Assembly: GCA_964407825.1 (NCBI GenBank)
Contig: CAYOXD010000003.1
Span: 18,599 to 82,598, forward strand
Length of the DNA: 64,000 nucleotides
DNA from: CAYOXD01 sp964407825
GTDB taxonomy: Bacteria > Desulfobacterota > Desulfobacteria > Desulfobacterales > JAFDDL01
Reading direction: 5' to 3'
Part shown: piece after piece, positions 17,623 to 25,656 of the stretch
Position numbering within the stretch: position 1 is the first letter of the stretch
How the letters are laid out: every line of letters starts with the position of its first letter
Program-made: the position numbers and the translations under genes
Notes under the pieces: model-generated
Told to the model about the DNA's origin: nothing
The model's input: the letters and a program-made list of their open reading frames with translations, nothing else
Database searches by the model: none

Positions 17623-18312
17623 TCAGAGCGACGGAGCGGCAGCTCCGTCAGGCGTGGGGCGAGGAGAGGGTGAAGCCGACGGGGAAGAATTTTTGATGCC
17701 TCTGGAGAAAATCTCAAAGGCGCTGTCGAGAGTGAGCATCTTTGGCCCCTCCTCCGTTGCGACGCGCTGACTTTCATCATAGAGCACGGCCCCTGAGAAG
17801 ACGGCCCACAGGACCGCCGCCAAAGTATCCGGTGGGCAGTCGATAAAGGTTCCTGCGTGCATCCCTTTTCGCAGGATGTCGGCCATGGCATCGACAATTC
17901 GGCAGGTATGGGACTGGATTTCGGAAACCAGCTCCTCGGTGAGGTGTTTGAGGGTATCGCTGGCCTGAAGCCGGAAGGTATGAATCAAAATCCAGGAATC
18001 GAAAGCGCAGGCATCGTACAGAACATCCTTCAATTTGGAGAGCCGCTGCTCCGGGCTGAGGCCTGTCTCCTCGCACAGGGCTTCGAGGCGGGAAATGAGA
18101 TATTTCAGTATCTTTATGGACAGGGCAGCGAACAGTTCATCCTTGTTCTTGAAGTAGAGATAGAGCGTTCCCGGGCTCAGCTCCGCCTCCCGGGCGATAT
18201 CCTCGACGGTAGCGCCGTTGAACCCCTTGGAGGCAAAGAGCTTTTTGGCAGCCACCAGAATTTGCCGCCGGCGGTGTTCTTTCTCCCGTTTTCTTCTTTC
18301 TTGTAAGCCCAT
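17623..18312 (-). CDS. TetR/AcrR family transcriptional regulator
   Basis: 229 residues with a basic N-terminal helix-turn-helix at about 15-62 (AAKKLFASKGFNGATVEDIA then LSPGTLYLYFKNKDELF), the hallmark of the family. The ligand domain (about 75-210) is not recognisable to a known effector. The Ser/Pro-rich tail at about 205-229 is low complexity. A near-ideal promoter and a 16-base inverted repeat lie just upstream, consistent with self-repression. Its target may be itself or the adjacent cytidylate-kinase/radical-SAM pair on the same strand. Confidence 0.93.
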   Translation of the reverse strand: MGLQERRKREKEHRRRQILVAAKKLFASKGFNGATVEDIAREAELSPGTLYLYFKNKDELFAALSIKILKYLISRLEALCEETGLSPEQRLSKLKDVLYDACAFDSWILIHTFRLQASDTLKHLTEELVSEIQSHTCRIVDAMADILRKGMHAGTFIDCPPDTLAAVLWAVFSGAVLYDESQRVATEEGPKMLTLDSAFEIFSRGIKNSSPSASPSPRPTPDGAAAPSL

Positions 18313-18314
18313 AT

Positions 18315-18330
18315 ATATAATGAATTATAT
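18315..18330. promoter_or_regulatory. inverted repeat, possible TetR operator
   Basis: ATATAAT-GA-ATTATAT is a perfect 7-base inverted repeat with a 2-base centre, two bases before the regulator's start codon and downstream of its -10 box. Size and place suit a TetR operator. The AT-rich composition makes chance occurrence possible. Confidence 0.4.
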
Positions 18331-18346
18331 TTATTTGCTGCAATTC

Positions 18347-18375
18347 TATATAGGAAATAGAAACAGGTTTGTCAA
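18347..18375 (-). promoter_or_regulatory. sigma-70 type promoter of the TetR gene
   Basis: Read on the minus strand, TTGACA (18375-18370) is followed by exactly 17 bases and TATATA (18352-18347). This is a consensus -35 and a near-consensus -10 at ideal spacing. The start codon lies about 35 bases further on. Confidence 0.75.
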
Positions 18376-18421
18376 GAAAATGGTTTACAACATCGCATCG
18401 ATATCACATTATCCCGGATTG

Positions 18422-19384
18422 TTATCTTGACTGAAACAGGTCCGGACAGGACAGGATCCGTTCGATGGTGTCCCTGTGGCGTTCAAGCCCGCCCGGGTCG
18501 GAAAAGGTGAGGGTGAGCGAGTAAGTGTTCCCCTCGAAATCCGGAGGGGGCGCAAGCCGAGCATTGGGACCCAGCCGGAGAGATTTGAGGATCGATTCGA
18601 AGGCCTCGGTCGCTGCCGAAAGGGTGGGGAACCGCCTTTGCTTCAAGTAACGACGAAAGGCAGCCGTCTTCCGGACCCGGTCCAGATTCGGATCTTCCAG
18701 CAGGGTTCGCACGGATGCTTCCGTCAACACCGCTGTGAGCGGCAAATCGTCCCTGAGGGCGATTTCCCTGGCCAGGGTAATCACCTCTCGCTGTTTGTTC
18801 AGTCCCATCCGCAACCTCAGAAAGGTATCGGCAAACCAGTTGGCTGTGTCCTCGCCCAAATCGGCCAGCATCATGGCCGTCTGCAAGGGGATGATCCCGG
18901 AGAGGATACCGTCCTGGACCGCCTGAGGCAAACGGCAAAGGGGCATTAGCTTTCCGATCAACCGGGGGGAGGAATCCGGGAGCCCGAGGCTTCCCGCCAC
19001 CTGCGCCAGCCGGTCGGGACCGTGGCAGCCGGATGCGGCCAAAAGGCACAGGGCGCGGGAGCTCTCTATGGGATTCAATGCCCTCTGGGAGGTGTTCTCC
19101 GTGATAGCTACCTGGGAGCAATCGAGGCGGCTCGTACTGGAAGACACAATCCGGGCAGGCACCGCGACCCATTTGAGATGGTCGGCCGCCGCCACCCGCC
19201 GAAACCCGCTGACGATTTCATAGGTGTCGTGTTCCGCCGCAGACAACAGGATGGGGGGATTGATCAGGCCCACCCGGTCGAGGGAGGCGGCAAGCCCGGG
19301 GATGTCCTCTAGGGTCGTAATGCGGTAGGTCTGTCCCTCCCGGTCAATCTGTGAGAGGCGGACCCGTTGGGGCTCATAGCGCAT
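18422..19384 (-). CDS. ParB/Srx-fold nuclease-like protein, not chromosomal ParB
   Basis: 320 residues. The first 115 residues follow the ParB/Sulfiredoxin fold pattern: PGLAASLDRVGLINPP, then the SGFRRVAAA box corresponding to the ParB nucleotide-binding motif GERRxRA, and ENTSQRALNPIES. The rest is helical with a possible helix-turn-helix at about 125-165. No ParA partner or parS site is near, so chromosome partitioning is unlikely. Its start overlaps the end of purC by 11 bases, implying one transcript. Role unknown; a DNA-binding regulator is one possibility. Confidence 0.8.
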   Translation of the reverse strand: MRYEPQRVRLSQIDREGQTYRITTLEDIPGLAASLDRVGLINPPILLSAAEHDTYEIVSGFRRVAAADHLKWVAVPARIVSSSTSRLDCSQVAITENTSQRALNPIESSRALCLLAASGCHGPDRLAQVAGSLGLPDSSPRLIGKLMPLCRLPQAVQDGILSGIIPLQTAMMLADLGEDTANWFADTFLRLRMGLNKQREVITLAREIALRDDLPLTAVLTEASVRTLLEDPNLDRVRKTAAFRRYLKQRRFPTLSAATEAFESILKSLRLGPNARLAPPPDFEGNTYSLTLTFSDPGGLERHRDTIERILSCPDLFQSR

Positions 19385-20273
19385 CGTCCCTGCCAGTGAG
19401 GGCTTTCAATGCCTCGATATACCGGGCGCGGGTGTTTTCAATCACCTCTTGGGGCAGGGTTGGGCCGGGAGGGGTATGGTCCCAATCGAGGGACAGGAGA
19501 TAATCACGAAGGTACTGTTTGTCATAGCTCTTCTGGGAACCGCCGGGCTGGTAGGTGGATTTCGGCCAGAAGCGTGAAGAGTCGGGGGTCAGGACCTCGT
19601 CAATGAGGATCAGTTCATCGCCCGCCATGCCAAATTCAAATTTTGTGTCTGCGATGATGATCCCCTTGGTTTCGGCCAGCTCCGCCCCCCTTTGGTATAT
19701 CGCCAGGCTCAGATCCCGGGCTTTTTCCGCCACCGGCTTACCGACGATACGGGCGGCTTCCTCGAAATCGATATTGAGGTCATGCTCCCCTAGCTCCGCC
19801 TTGGTGGAGGGGGTGAACAGAGGTTCAGGCAATTTTTCAGATTCCTTCAGGCCCTGGGGCAGCGGGATACCGCAGACTGTTCCCGACTCCCGGTAGGACT
19901 TCCACCCAGAGCCCGAGATATAGCCCCTGACGACACATTCGATGGCCAGGGGGACGGCTTTTTTCACCAGCATGCTCCTGGAGGCCAACCTGTCGGCATG
20001 GGCGCTGCAGGAGTCTGGATAATCGGCCACGTTCCCACTTATCACGTGATTGTCCACCAGGGATTTCATGATATCGAACCAGAAAAGCGAAATCTGGGTC
20101 AATATTTTGCCCTTGTCTGGGATGGGATCCGGCATGATGACATCGAAGGCCGATATCCGATCCGAAGCCACCATCAGGAGGCTGTCCCCCATGTCGTAAA
20201 TGTCCCTGACTTTTCCTCTTCTAAGGAGTTTCAATCCCGGAATATCCGTTTCCATCACCGCCTGTGTGCGCAT
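19374..20273 (-). CDS. purC: phosphoribosylaminoimidazole-succinocarboxamide synthase
   Basis: 299 residues, the longer form found in many bacteria and yeast. It joins CAIR with aspartate using ATP in purine synthesis. Conserved blocks are LLRRGKVRDIYDMGD (N-terminal), SDRISAFDVIMPDPIP, ECVVRGYISGSGWKSY, and the C-terminal DEVLTPDSSRFWP with QKSYDKQYLRDYL. ATG 20273 matches the family start and has GAGGAGAAGGGGAAGG upstream. The open frame continues 28 codons upstream into the PilZ gene's end and is not used here. It sits between a PilZ gene and the ParB-like gene on one strand. Confidence 0.96.
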   Translation of the reverse strand: MRTQAVMETDIPGLKLLRRGKVRDIYDMGDSLLMVASDRISAFDVIMPDPIPDKGKILTQISLFWFDIMKSLVDNHVISGNVADYPDSCSAHADRLASRSMLVKKAVPLAIECVVRGYISGSGWKSYRESGTVCGIPLPQGLKESEKLPEPLFTPSTKAELGEHDLNIDFEEAARIVGKPVAEKARDLSLAIYQRGAELAETKGIIIADTKFEFGMAGDELILIDEVLTPDSSRFWPKSTYQPGGSQKSYDKQYLRDYLLSLDWDHTPPGPTLPQEVIENTRARYIEALKALTGRDDAL

Positions 20274-20298
20274 TCGCCTTCCCCTTCTCCTCGTGCCC

Positions 20299-20649
20299 CT
20301 ATGGAATTTCCATATCCGTATCGAAACGGGTCTTAAAAAACTGCCGCAAGGCATCAAGCACCGTCTCCGGCATCTCGAAAAAGGTCAGCCCTGTGCCGTA
20401 GCGGCCATTTTCGAACTGCCGCTGATGGCTCACTTTGGACTTGATGTCAATGGTTTCATTATCCAGCCCGATGGTCAGGACCACGATGTAACCGGGGTCA
20501 ATGGGAAAACTCGTTTCCAAAAGGATCCCCTTCTCAGAAATATTCAATGTGCGTCCCATCCCCTGGTGAATGGACCGCCCCTTCTCGTCCAGCAGGACAT
20601 AGGACAAATTCAGCGAATCGATACGATCGGCTTCCCTTTTTTCAGACAT
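20299..20649 (-). CDS. PilZ domain protein, predicted c-di-GMP receptor
   Basis: 116-residue single-domain protein. Both parts of the cyclic-di-GMP site are present: RxxxR at residues 5-9 (READR) and NxSxxG at about 37-42 (NISEKG). The remaining strands (DKGRSIHQG region, SKVSHQRQFENGRYGTGLTF) fit the PilZ beta barrel. It is cytosolic. It follows the DUF4388-cNMP gene by 15 bases and likely belongs to the same operon as the MglA-like GTPase, where c-di-GMP could feed into motility or surface control. Confidence 0.9.
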   Translation of the reverse strand: MSEKREADRIDSLNLSYVLLDEKGRSIHQGMGRTLNISEKGILLETSFPIDPGYIVVLTIGLDNETIDIKSKVSHQRQFENGRYGTGLTFFEMPETVLDALRQFFKTRFDTDMEIP

Positions 20650-20664
20650 CTCTCTACCGTCGCG

Positions 20665-21852
20665 CTAGGCGCGCCTCCTTCCTTCCTTCGCCTTCACAAA
20701 AGCATCCTCAATCAATTGCGTGGTAATTGAAATGCACGCAGATGTATGTTCGATAAGATTTCGCATGGTGGTAGACTGGCGATCATATTCGGTACTCAAA
20801 AGCTTTTCGTCCACCTCCCCCACTTCAATGTCCGGCGATGCGAAAACGCTTGCGCCGTGGGGCTCATGGCCGAATTCGAGGAAGGGGAAAACACCGAAAA
20901 AATCCCCCTTGGAAAGCTCGGCAAGACGAATTTGACCGTAATCCGTGTGGCGCACAATGGCAACCTGTCCATTTTTAATGGTAAACAGCCCCTCCTTCCC
21001 CTCAGCATCCGGAATGAAGGGCTCCAGTCCCTGGGATGGCTGCAGGTTCTGCAACTGTTTAGCTCTTACGCTCAGCAGTCCATCGGTCAGGTCCTTGAGG
21101 CGTTTATCGACACTGATCAGGAGCCGTCTGAAAACCGGCGTCAGGGAGGCAAATTCACCGGCAAGCCGGGGCGCATCGATGACGCCCAGTTGGGTATTGT
21201 CTCCCCGGGCCACAGCGGCAGCGCTTCGCACATGATCCCCTGGCAGAAACGAGGCGAAACTGCCCACGAAGGATCCCTCGGCAAGCCTCAGAATCACTTC
21301 AGGCCCCCGCTCGGTGGTCTTTACGATATCCACCAGGCCGTCGAGCACCACCCAAATCCAGCTGCCGTGCTTGCCCTCCTGGGTCACCACCTCCCCATCC
21401 ACAAAGGATTCCTCATCCACTACATAGATGTAGTCGACCATCGGCCCCTTGAGCTGTGTCATTTTACGCGCCCTGGCGGCAGCGGCTCCGGTACTGCTTA
21501 GGGCTGGAGCCGGTCCTACCATTTTGACTTTTCCGTCATCAACCATTCGCAACCCGTCGAGAATGATTTCCATTCGGTTTTTGTGAATGGCCTTGCTCTT
21601 TCGAGCAGGCCCCACGCTGTAAGAAAAATCGCCGGTCTGCCAGCCGAAAAGTGAGTAGAGGGCGGTCAGCCCGCTGTCAGGCCCGTTTTCTGCATCCACG
21701 GGGTTACCATTCAGAAAATAGATAAACGCGGGAATCGGCTCGTAGCTGCTCTGGAGTTGCAGTACGCCAGTGGATCCATTGTTTCCAATCAGCTGAATGA
21801 GCTCAGCTAGATTCAAGAACTCCAGTTTTCCCGAAAAAACGATATCATTCAT
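20665..21852 (-). CDS. DUF4388 protein with two cyclic-nucleotide-binding-like domains
   Basis: 395 residues. The N-terminal DUF4388/PATAN-like domain (about 1-110; FSGKLEFLNLAELIQLIG and GNNGSTGVLQL) is typical of two-component and motility proteins of deltaproteobacterial type. A cNMP-binding-like beta barrel follows at about 140-250 (DEESFVDGEVVTQEG, LAEGSFVGSFASFL), and a second, weaker one at about 275-365 (LSKGDFFGVFPFLE). The canonical Arg of the phosphate cassette is not evident, so ligand binding is uncertain. Ten bases separate it from the MglA gene. It probably acts with MglA in a polarity or adhesion pathway. Confidence 0.83.
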   Translation of the reverse strand: MNDIVFSGKLEFLNLAELIQLIGNNGSTGVLQLQSSYEPIPAFIYFLNGNPVDAENGPDSGLTALYSLFGWQTGDFSYSVGPARKSKAIHKNRMEIILDGLRMVDDGKVKMVGPAPALSSTGAAAARARKMTQLKGPMVDYIYVVDEESFVDGEVVTQEGKHGSWIWVVLDGLVDIVKTTERGPEVILRLAEGSFVGSFASFLPGDHVRSAAAVARGDNTQLGVIDAPRLAGEFASLTPVFRRLLISVDKRLKDLTDGLLSVRAKQLQNLQPSQGLEPFIPDAEGKEGLFTIKNGQVAIVRHTDYGQIRLAELSKGDFFGVFPFLEFGHEPHGASVFASPDIEVGEVDEKLLSTEYDRQSTTMRNLIEHTSACISITTQLIEDAFVKAKEGRRRA

Positions 21853-21861
21853 GAAAACAAT

Positions 21862-22476
21862 TTATTGAGCCCATTTGAGCTCACGCTGGAGGTGCTTCAA
21901 GGTCAGTTTCAACCCCTCCAGCAGTGTTTTGCCCACCCCCTCACCGGTGACGGCGCTGGCCGCAAAGGAAGGCACCTTAAGCTGATGATTCAGTTCGCGC
22001 TCCATCTGGTCCAGGGGCATAAGGGGGATTCCCTGCTCACCGAGATCCCGCTTGTTGTACTGAAGCACCAGAGGCACCCTGAAAATACTCAGCCCGTATT
22101 CCTTCAGGTTCTGGTGTAAATCCTTTAGGGACTTCATGTTGCTCTCCCGCCTGACATTCAGGGAGTCAGCCACGAAAATGATCCCATCCACCCCCTTCAG
22201 CACCAGCTTACGGGTCGATTTGTATTTGACCTGGCCCGGAACCGTGTACAGTTGCACCCGCACCTCGCATCCACGGATCTTGCCAAGGCCCATGGGCAGG
22301 AAATCGAAAAACAGGGTCCGGTCCCCCTCGGTATTGATGGACACCATCTCACCGGAGACCTGTTTCCTGTATGATTTGAAAATCTGCTCAAGGTTCGTGG
22401 TTTTCCCACATCTGCCAGGTCCGTAATAGACGATCTTGCATTCGATTTCTCTGTTCTTTAAATTAAATATAGCCAT
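21862..22476 (-). CDS. mglA: MglA-type small GTPase
   Basis: 204 residues with the MglA pattern: P-loop GPGRCGKTTN (19-28), TEGDRTLFFDF at 49-59, the G3 equivalent TVPGQ (78-82), G4 NKRD (141-144) and ASAVTGEGV near 172-181. MglA proteins control cell polarity and surface motility by cycling between GTP and GDP with the roadblock protein MglB. No mglB is adjacent; the TPR protein upstream is the only candidate partner. The start overlaps the putative 66-codon frame upstream. Second small GTPase in the window after the Ras-like one at 3.3 kb. Confidence 0.94.
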   Translation of the reverse strand: MAIFNLKNREIECKIVYYGPGRCGKTTNLEQIFKSYRKQVSGEMVSINTEGDRTLFFDFLPMGLGKIRGCEVRVQLYTVPGQVKYKSTRKLVLKGVDGIIFVADSLNVRRESNMKSLKDLHQNLKEYGLSIFRVPLVLQYNKRDLGEQGIPLMPLDQMERELNHQLKVPSFAASAVTGEGVGKTLLEGLKLTLKHLQRELKWAQ

Positions 22477-22663
22477 AACGCCGGGCGCCCCTCATTTTCT
22501 TTCGGCTCAATTCACTGCTTGCTCTTGCGAAAGGCGGCGAAGCACAGGTAAACCCCTTTTCGTACCTCGACGCGACGTCCTCCATCCCTTCGATATCAAC
22601 CCTTGAGTCATCGATCAATAGGTTCATGACTACTCGAACAAACTTGACGTGGGTCTCAACCAT
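22463..22663 (-). CDS. possible 66-codon gene between TPR and MglA genes
   Basis: This frame starts inside the end of the TPR gene (8-base overlap, ATGGTTGA) and ends 14 bases inside the MglA gene, exactly filling an otherwise empty 180-base gap in a tight operon. The product is basic toward its C-terminus and has no recognisable motif. The purine stretch AGAGG abuts the ATG with no spacing, which is poor for initiation. It may be a real small protein, a remnant, or a leader region. Confidence 0.25.
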   Translation of the reverse strand: MVETHVKFVRVVMNLLIDDSRVDIEGMEDVASRYEKGFTCASPPFARASSELSRKKMRGARRYGYI

Positions 22664-23576
22664 CCTCTATTTTGATGTCCAGGTGATAGTTGCCCTCCTT
22701 GGGGCCCGAATCGATCAGCGCCTTGGCGGAAATCACCCCCTCTCCACGGAAGATGGCCACTGATGAATTGAACTGTAGATTCCTCAGGCGAAACCCCACA
22801 TTCAGATTGTCCAAAAGCGTTTTTTCCTCGCTTTCGATGATGAGGCTGACCATGTTGCCTGCCTGGAACTTCACATCCAGTTCAACGGCCTTTCCCTTGA
22901 GAGGTCCCTTGTCCAGGGTAATCACAACGGAACCGACATCCAGATCCACGGGTTGCTTTTGGATAGCGGCCACCACGATGCGATGCTTGCCAGAATCGCA
23001 TGCGGCCTCAGGCAGGTCCAACTGCACCCCATCCCTCTCCAGGCGCTCCTCCAGGAAATTCCGGACGCGATCAAGTTCACCCGGAGCAAAATTTGTATTG
23101 GTCAACCACCCCTGATAGGTATCCACAGCCTTCTCGGGCGTCTCCAGAAGCAAATAACACTGGAGAATGTTCTTGGCGGCTGAAACCCTGACTGCATCCT
23201 TTTCCAGAAGACCGTTGAGTTCAAAAATGGCCCGCTCGATCTGTCCGAAATTGGCCAGGGTCACGGCGCCTTCCAATTCCTTGAGATCCGGATCGTCCTC
23301 CGCGGAATGGCTGAACAGGTTCTTGATCAAGGTTTGAACCTGAGGGGCTATCTCAGTGGTGGCTGGGGCAGCCTCTACCTTGTTGACAGTCACTTCCAGT
23401 TCGTCGATTTTCTGCGCCATGCTGGCCAGGAGATCCTCGCGGTTCTCCATGCCAGGCTGTTCCAGGACCATTCGCAAAGCCTCATCGTAGGCCGATCTGG
23501 CTTCTTCATATAGCCCCTGGGACTGATAAAGTTCCGCCACCTTAAGTTGTTGTTCAATCCCCTGTTTGATATCCAT
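22656..23576 (-). CDS. TPR-type scaffold protein of the MglA operon
   Basis: 306 residues. The N-terminal helical repeat LKVAELYQSQGLYEEARSAYDEAL (given here as two parts, LKVAELYQSQGLYEEA and RSAYDEAL) is a tetratricopeptide unit, with a second repeat around 115-155 (ILQCYLLLETPEKAVDTYQGW). Residues about 195-306 form a beta-rich domain with VDLDVGSVVITL and NVGFRLRNLQF that could be PilZ-like without the c-di-GMP motif. It is cytosolic. It is the first gene of the MglA operon and may hold the GTPase and its effectors together; this is inference. Confidence 0.78.
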   Translation of the reverse strand: MDIKQGIEQQLKVAELYQSQGLYEEARSAYDEALRMVLEQPGMENREDLLASMAQKIDELEVTVNKVEAAPATTEIAPQVQTLIKNLFSHSAEDDPDLKELEGAVTLANFGQIERAIFELNGLLEKDAVRVSAAKNILQCYLLLETPEKAVDTYQGWLTNTNFAPGELDRVRNFLEERLERDGVQLDLPEAACDSGKHRIVVAAIQKQPVDLDVGSVVITLDKGPLKGKAVELDVKFQAGNMVSLIIESEEKTLLDNLNVGFRLRNLQFNSSVAIFRGEGVISAKALIDSGPKEGNYHLDIKIEDG

Positions 23577-23730
23577 TGGTGCCTATCCCCCGCAGCTGCC
23601 CTGGGCTGAGACCGCTTTGCGAACGTTATCCACTGCCGTTTTCGAGACGAAGCTTGTGAAGCGTATTATCGGACGTCGTAGTGTTATCCTACAGCTCCTT
23701 GGCTTCAGCCTTATTAAAAATATCCTCCCG

Positions 23731-23761
23731 ACTATATTTCTGCCTGCAGGCCGAAAGTCAA
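23731..23761 (-). promoter_or_regulatory. weak promoter candidate for the MglA operon
   Basis: On the minus strand TTGACT and TATAGT are separated by 19 bases, longer than ideal. A perfect 10-base palindrome GCCTGCAGGC lies in the spacer (23742-23751) and could be a protein site. The first gene starts about 155 bases downstream. The 243-base region 23577-23819 holds no other convincing element. Confidence 0.3.
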
Positions 23762-23819
23762 GAAGATACGACGCTTATAGCACCGAATCGTGCTCCCGTA
23801 AAGGCTACTGCCCCATTTC

Positions 23820-25643
23820 TCAGGAAATATCAACCAATGCCCTTTTCAGTGCCTCGGCTGCCGGCCGCGTCATGCCGCTGACGGACAAGAGCTCCGCCAT
23901 GGATGCAGCTCGAATCCCTTCCAAACCGCCGAACCGCTTCAATAGAGCCCGCTTCCGTCTCTCTCCAATGCCTGGGATCGAATCCAGCACCGACCCGATA
24001 GCGGCGGCGCGCCGCTGTCGGCGGTGAAAGCCAATGGCAAACCGGTGGGCTTCATCCCTGATGCGTTGGAGAAAGAGCAACAGGTCCTCCGCGTCACCGA
24101 AATTCACCGGATTGGCCCGATCCCGCAGAAAAATCTTGTCCCGGGTTTCCCCCCGGCGCTCATCCTTCTTTGCAATGGCGACAAGCGCGAATTGCCCTTC
24201 CAGGCCAAGGGAGGCGAGCACCTTACGGGCGATCTGCAACTGCCCTCTGCCCCCATCCACCATGACCAAGTCCGGTATGGGCATCTCCCGGTTTCCGGGT
24301 TTAAAACGCCGTCCCATGACCTCCGCCATGAGGGCATAATCATCGGGCCCCGAGTCCAGACGCATCTTGTAGGTCCGGTAATCAGATTTCTTGGGTTTCC
24401 CCTCCTCGAAGACCACCATTCCGGAAACCGGGTTTGCACCTTGAATGTGGGAGTTATCAAAGCATTCAATTCGCATCGGAAGGCTGTCCAGTTTCAGGCG
24501 CCGCTGGAGCCGCTCCAGCAGGCGCCGCTCGGCATTCCCTGCAGCCACCAGTTCCTTTAAATGATTTTCCGCATTCTGCTCTGCCAGTGCGACCAGCCGG
24601 GTCTTCTCCCCCCTTCTGGGAAACAGGATCCGGAGGCGCCCGCCCTTCGACTCCTTCAACCACTGCGCCAGGAGCGGCGCATCTGCCACGGCTGTCGGCA
24701 GGAGCAGCTCCTCGGGCAGAGACGGCTCCTTCTCGTAATACTGCCGGATAAATGCCGTTGCCATCTCATCGTCCGGTGCAATGCAGTTCTTGAAGTCAAA
24801 ATGCCGTTGGCCCATCAGATAGCCGCCCCGGATGATGAGCAGCGTCAGTGTGCAGCGCTCCCCGCTCCGGGCAATGCCGAGGACGTCCCGGTCTTTGAGA
24901 TCGGGAGATACCACCACCTGTTTTTCGGCAATATGCCGCAGGGAGCGAACCTTGTCCCTCAGGACCGCAGCCCTCTCGAATTCCTGTTCGGCAGCCGCCG
25001 CCACCATATCAGCCTCGATTTTCCGGATAAGATCCGTCGTCCGTCCGCTGAGAAACAGAACCACCTCCCGGACCATCTCCTCATAGACCTCCGGGGAGAC
25101 CTGTACACAGCAAGGGCCTAGGCACTGGCCCATCTGACAGTGAAGGCATGGCCTGGAGCGATGTTGAAATTTACCTTTTCGGCACTTTCGAAGCTGAAAG
25201 GTCTTGTTGATCAGCTGCAATGTCTGGCGCACGGCCTTTGCCGATGGGTAGGGTCCGAAGTAAAGGGCACCGTCCCGGACGATCCGTCGCACGATGGTCA
25301 GATTCGGATAGGGACTCGTGGTGTCCAGCCGCAGCACCGGGTAACGCTTGTCATCCCGGAGGATAACGTTGTACCGGGGTTGATGCTGTTTAATGAGGGT
25401 CGACTCGAGAATCAGCGCCTCCTGCTCCGTGGCCGTAACGATGGTTTCGAAGTCCCGGATGTGTTCGAGGAGAACCGCAGTCTTGAGATCCTCATGGTGC
25501 CGTTTGATGAAATAGGAGGACAAACGGCTTCTCAGATTCAGGGCTTTTCCCACATAGAGAATCCGGTCCGCGGCATCCTTCATCAGATAGACACCGGGCC
25601 CCCGCGACACCCGGGAAAGCTTTTCCTTCAGCGGTTCGAGCAT
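23820..25643 (-). CDS. uvrC: excinuclease ABC subunit C
   Basis: 607 residues, normal family length. It makes both incisions in nucleotide excision repair with UvrB. The N-terminal GIY-YIG nuclease is at 15-95 (GVYLMKDAADRILYVGKA). A Cys-rich segment lies at about 150-180 (CLHCQMGQCLGPCC), the UVR helix pair near 205-240, the RNase-H-like nuclease with ECFDNSHIQG near 395, and tandem helix-hairpin-helix motifs at the end (IPGIGERRKRALLKRFG). It lies 13 bases after uvrB. Confidence 0.97.
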   Translation of the reverse strand: MLEPLKEKLSRVSRGPGVYLMKDAADRILYVGKALNLRSRLSSYFIKRHHEDLKTAVLLEHIRDFETIVTATEQEALILESTLIKQHQPRYNVILRDDKRYPVLRLDTTSPYPNLTIVRRIVRDGALYFGPYPSAKAVRQTLQLINKTFQLRKCRKGKFQHRSRPCLHCQMGQCLGPCCVQVSPEVYEEMVREVVLFLSGRTTDLIRKIEADMVAAAAEQEFERAAVLRDKVRSLRHIAEKQVVVSPDLKDRDVLGIARSGERCTLTLLIIRGGYLMGQRHFDFKNCIAPDDEMATAFIRQYYEKEPSLPEELLLPTAVADAPLLAQWLKESKGGRLRILFPRRGEKTRLVALAEQNAENHLKELVAAGNAERRLLERLQRRLKLDSLPMRIECFDNSHIQGANPVSGMVVFEEGKPKKSDYRTYKMRLDSGPDDYALMAEVMGRRFKPGNREMPIPDLVMVDGGRGQLQIARKVLASLGLEGQFALVAIAKKDERRGETRDKIFLRDRANPVNFGDAEDLLLFLQRIRDEAHRFAIGFHRRQRRAAAIGSVLDSIPGIGERRKRALLKRFGGLEGIRAASMAELLSVSGMTRPAAEALKRALVDIS

Positions 25644-25656
25644 GGATTGCCAGTCC

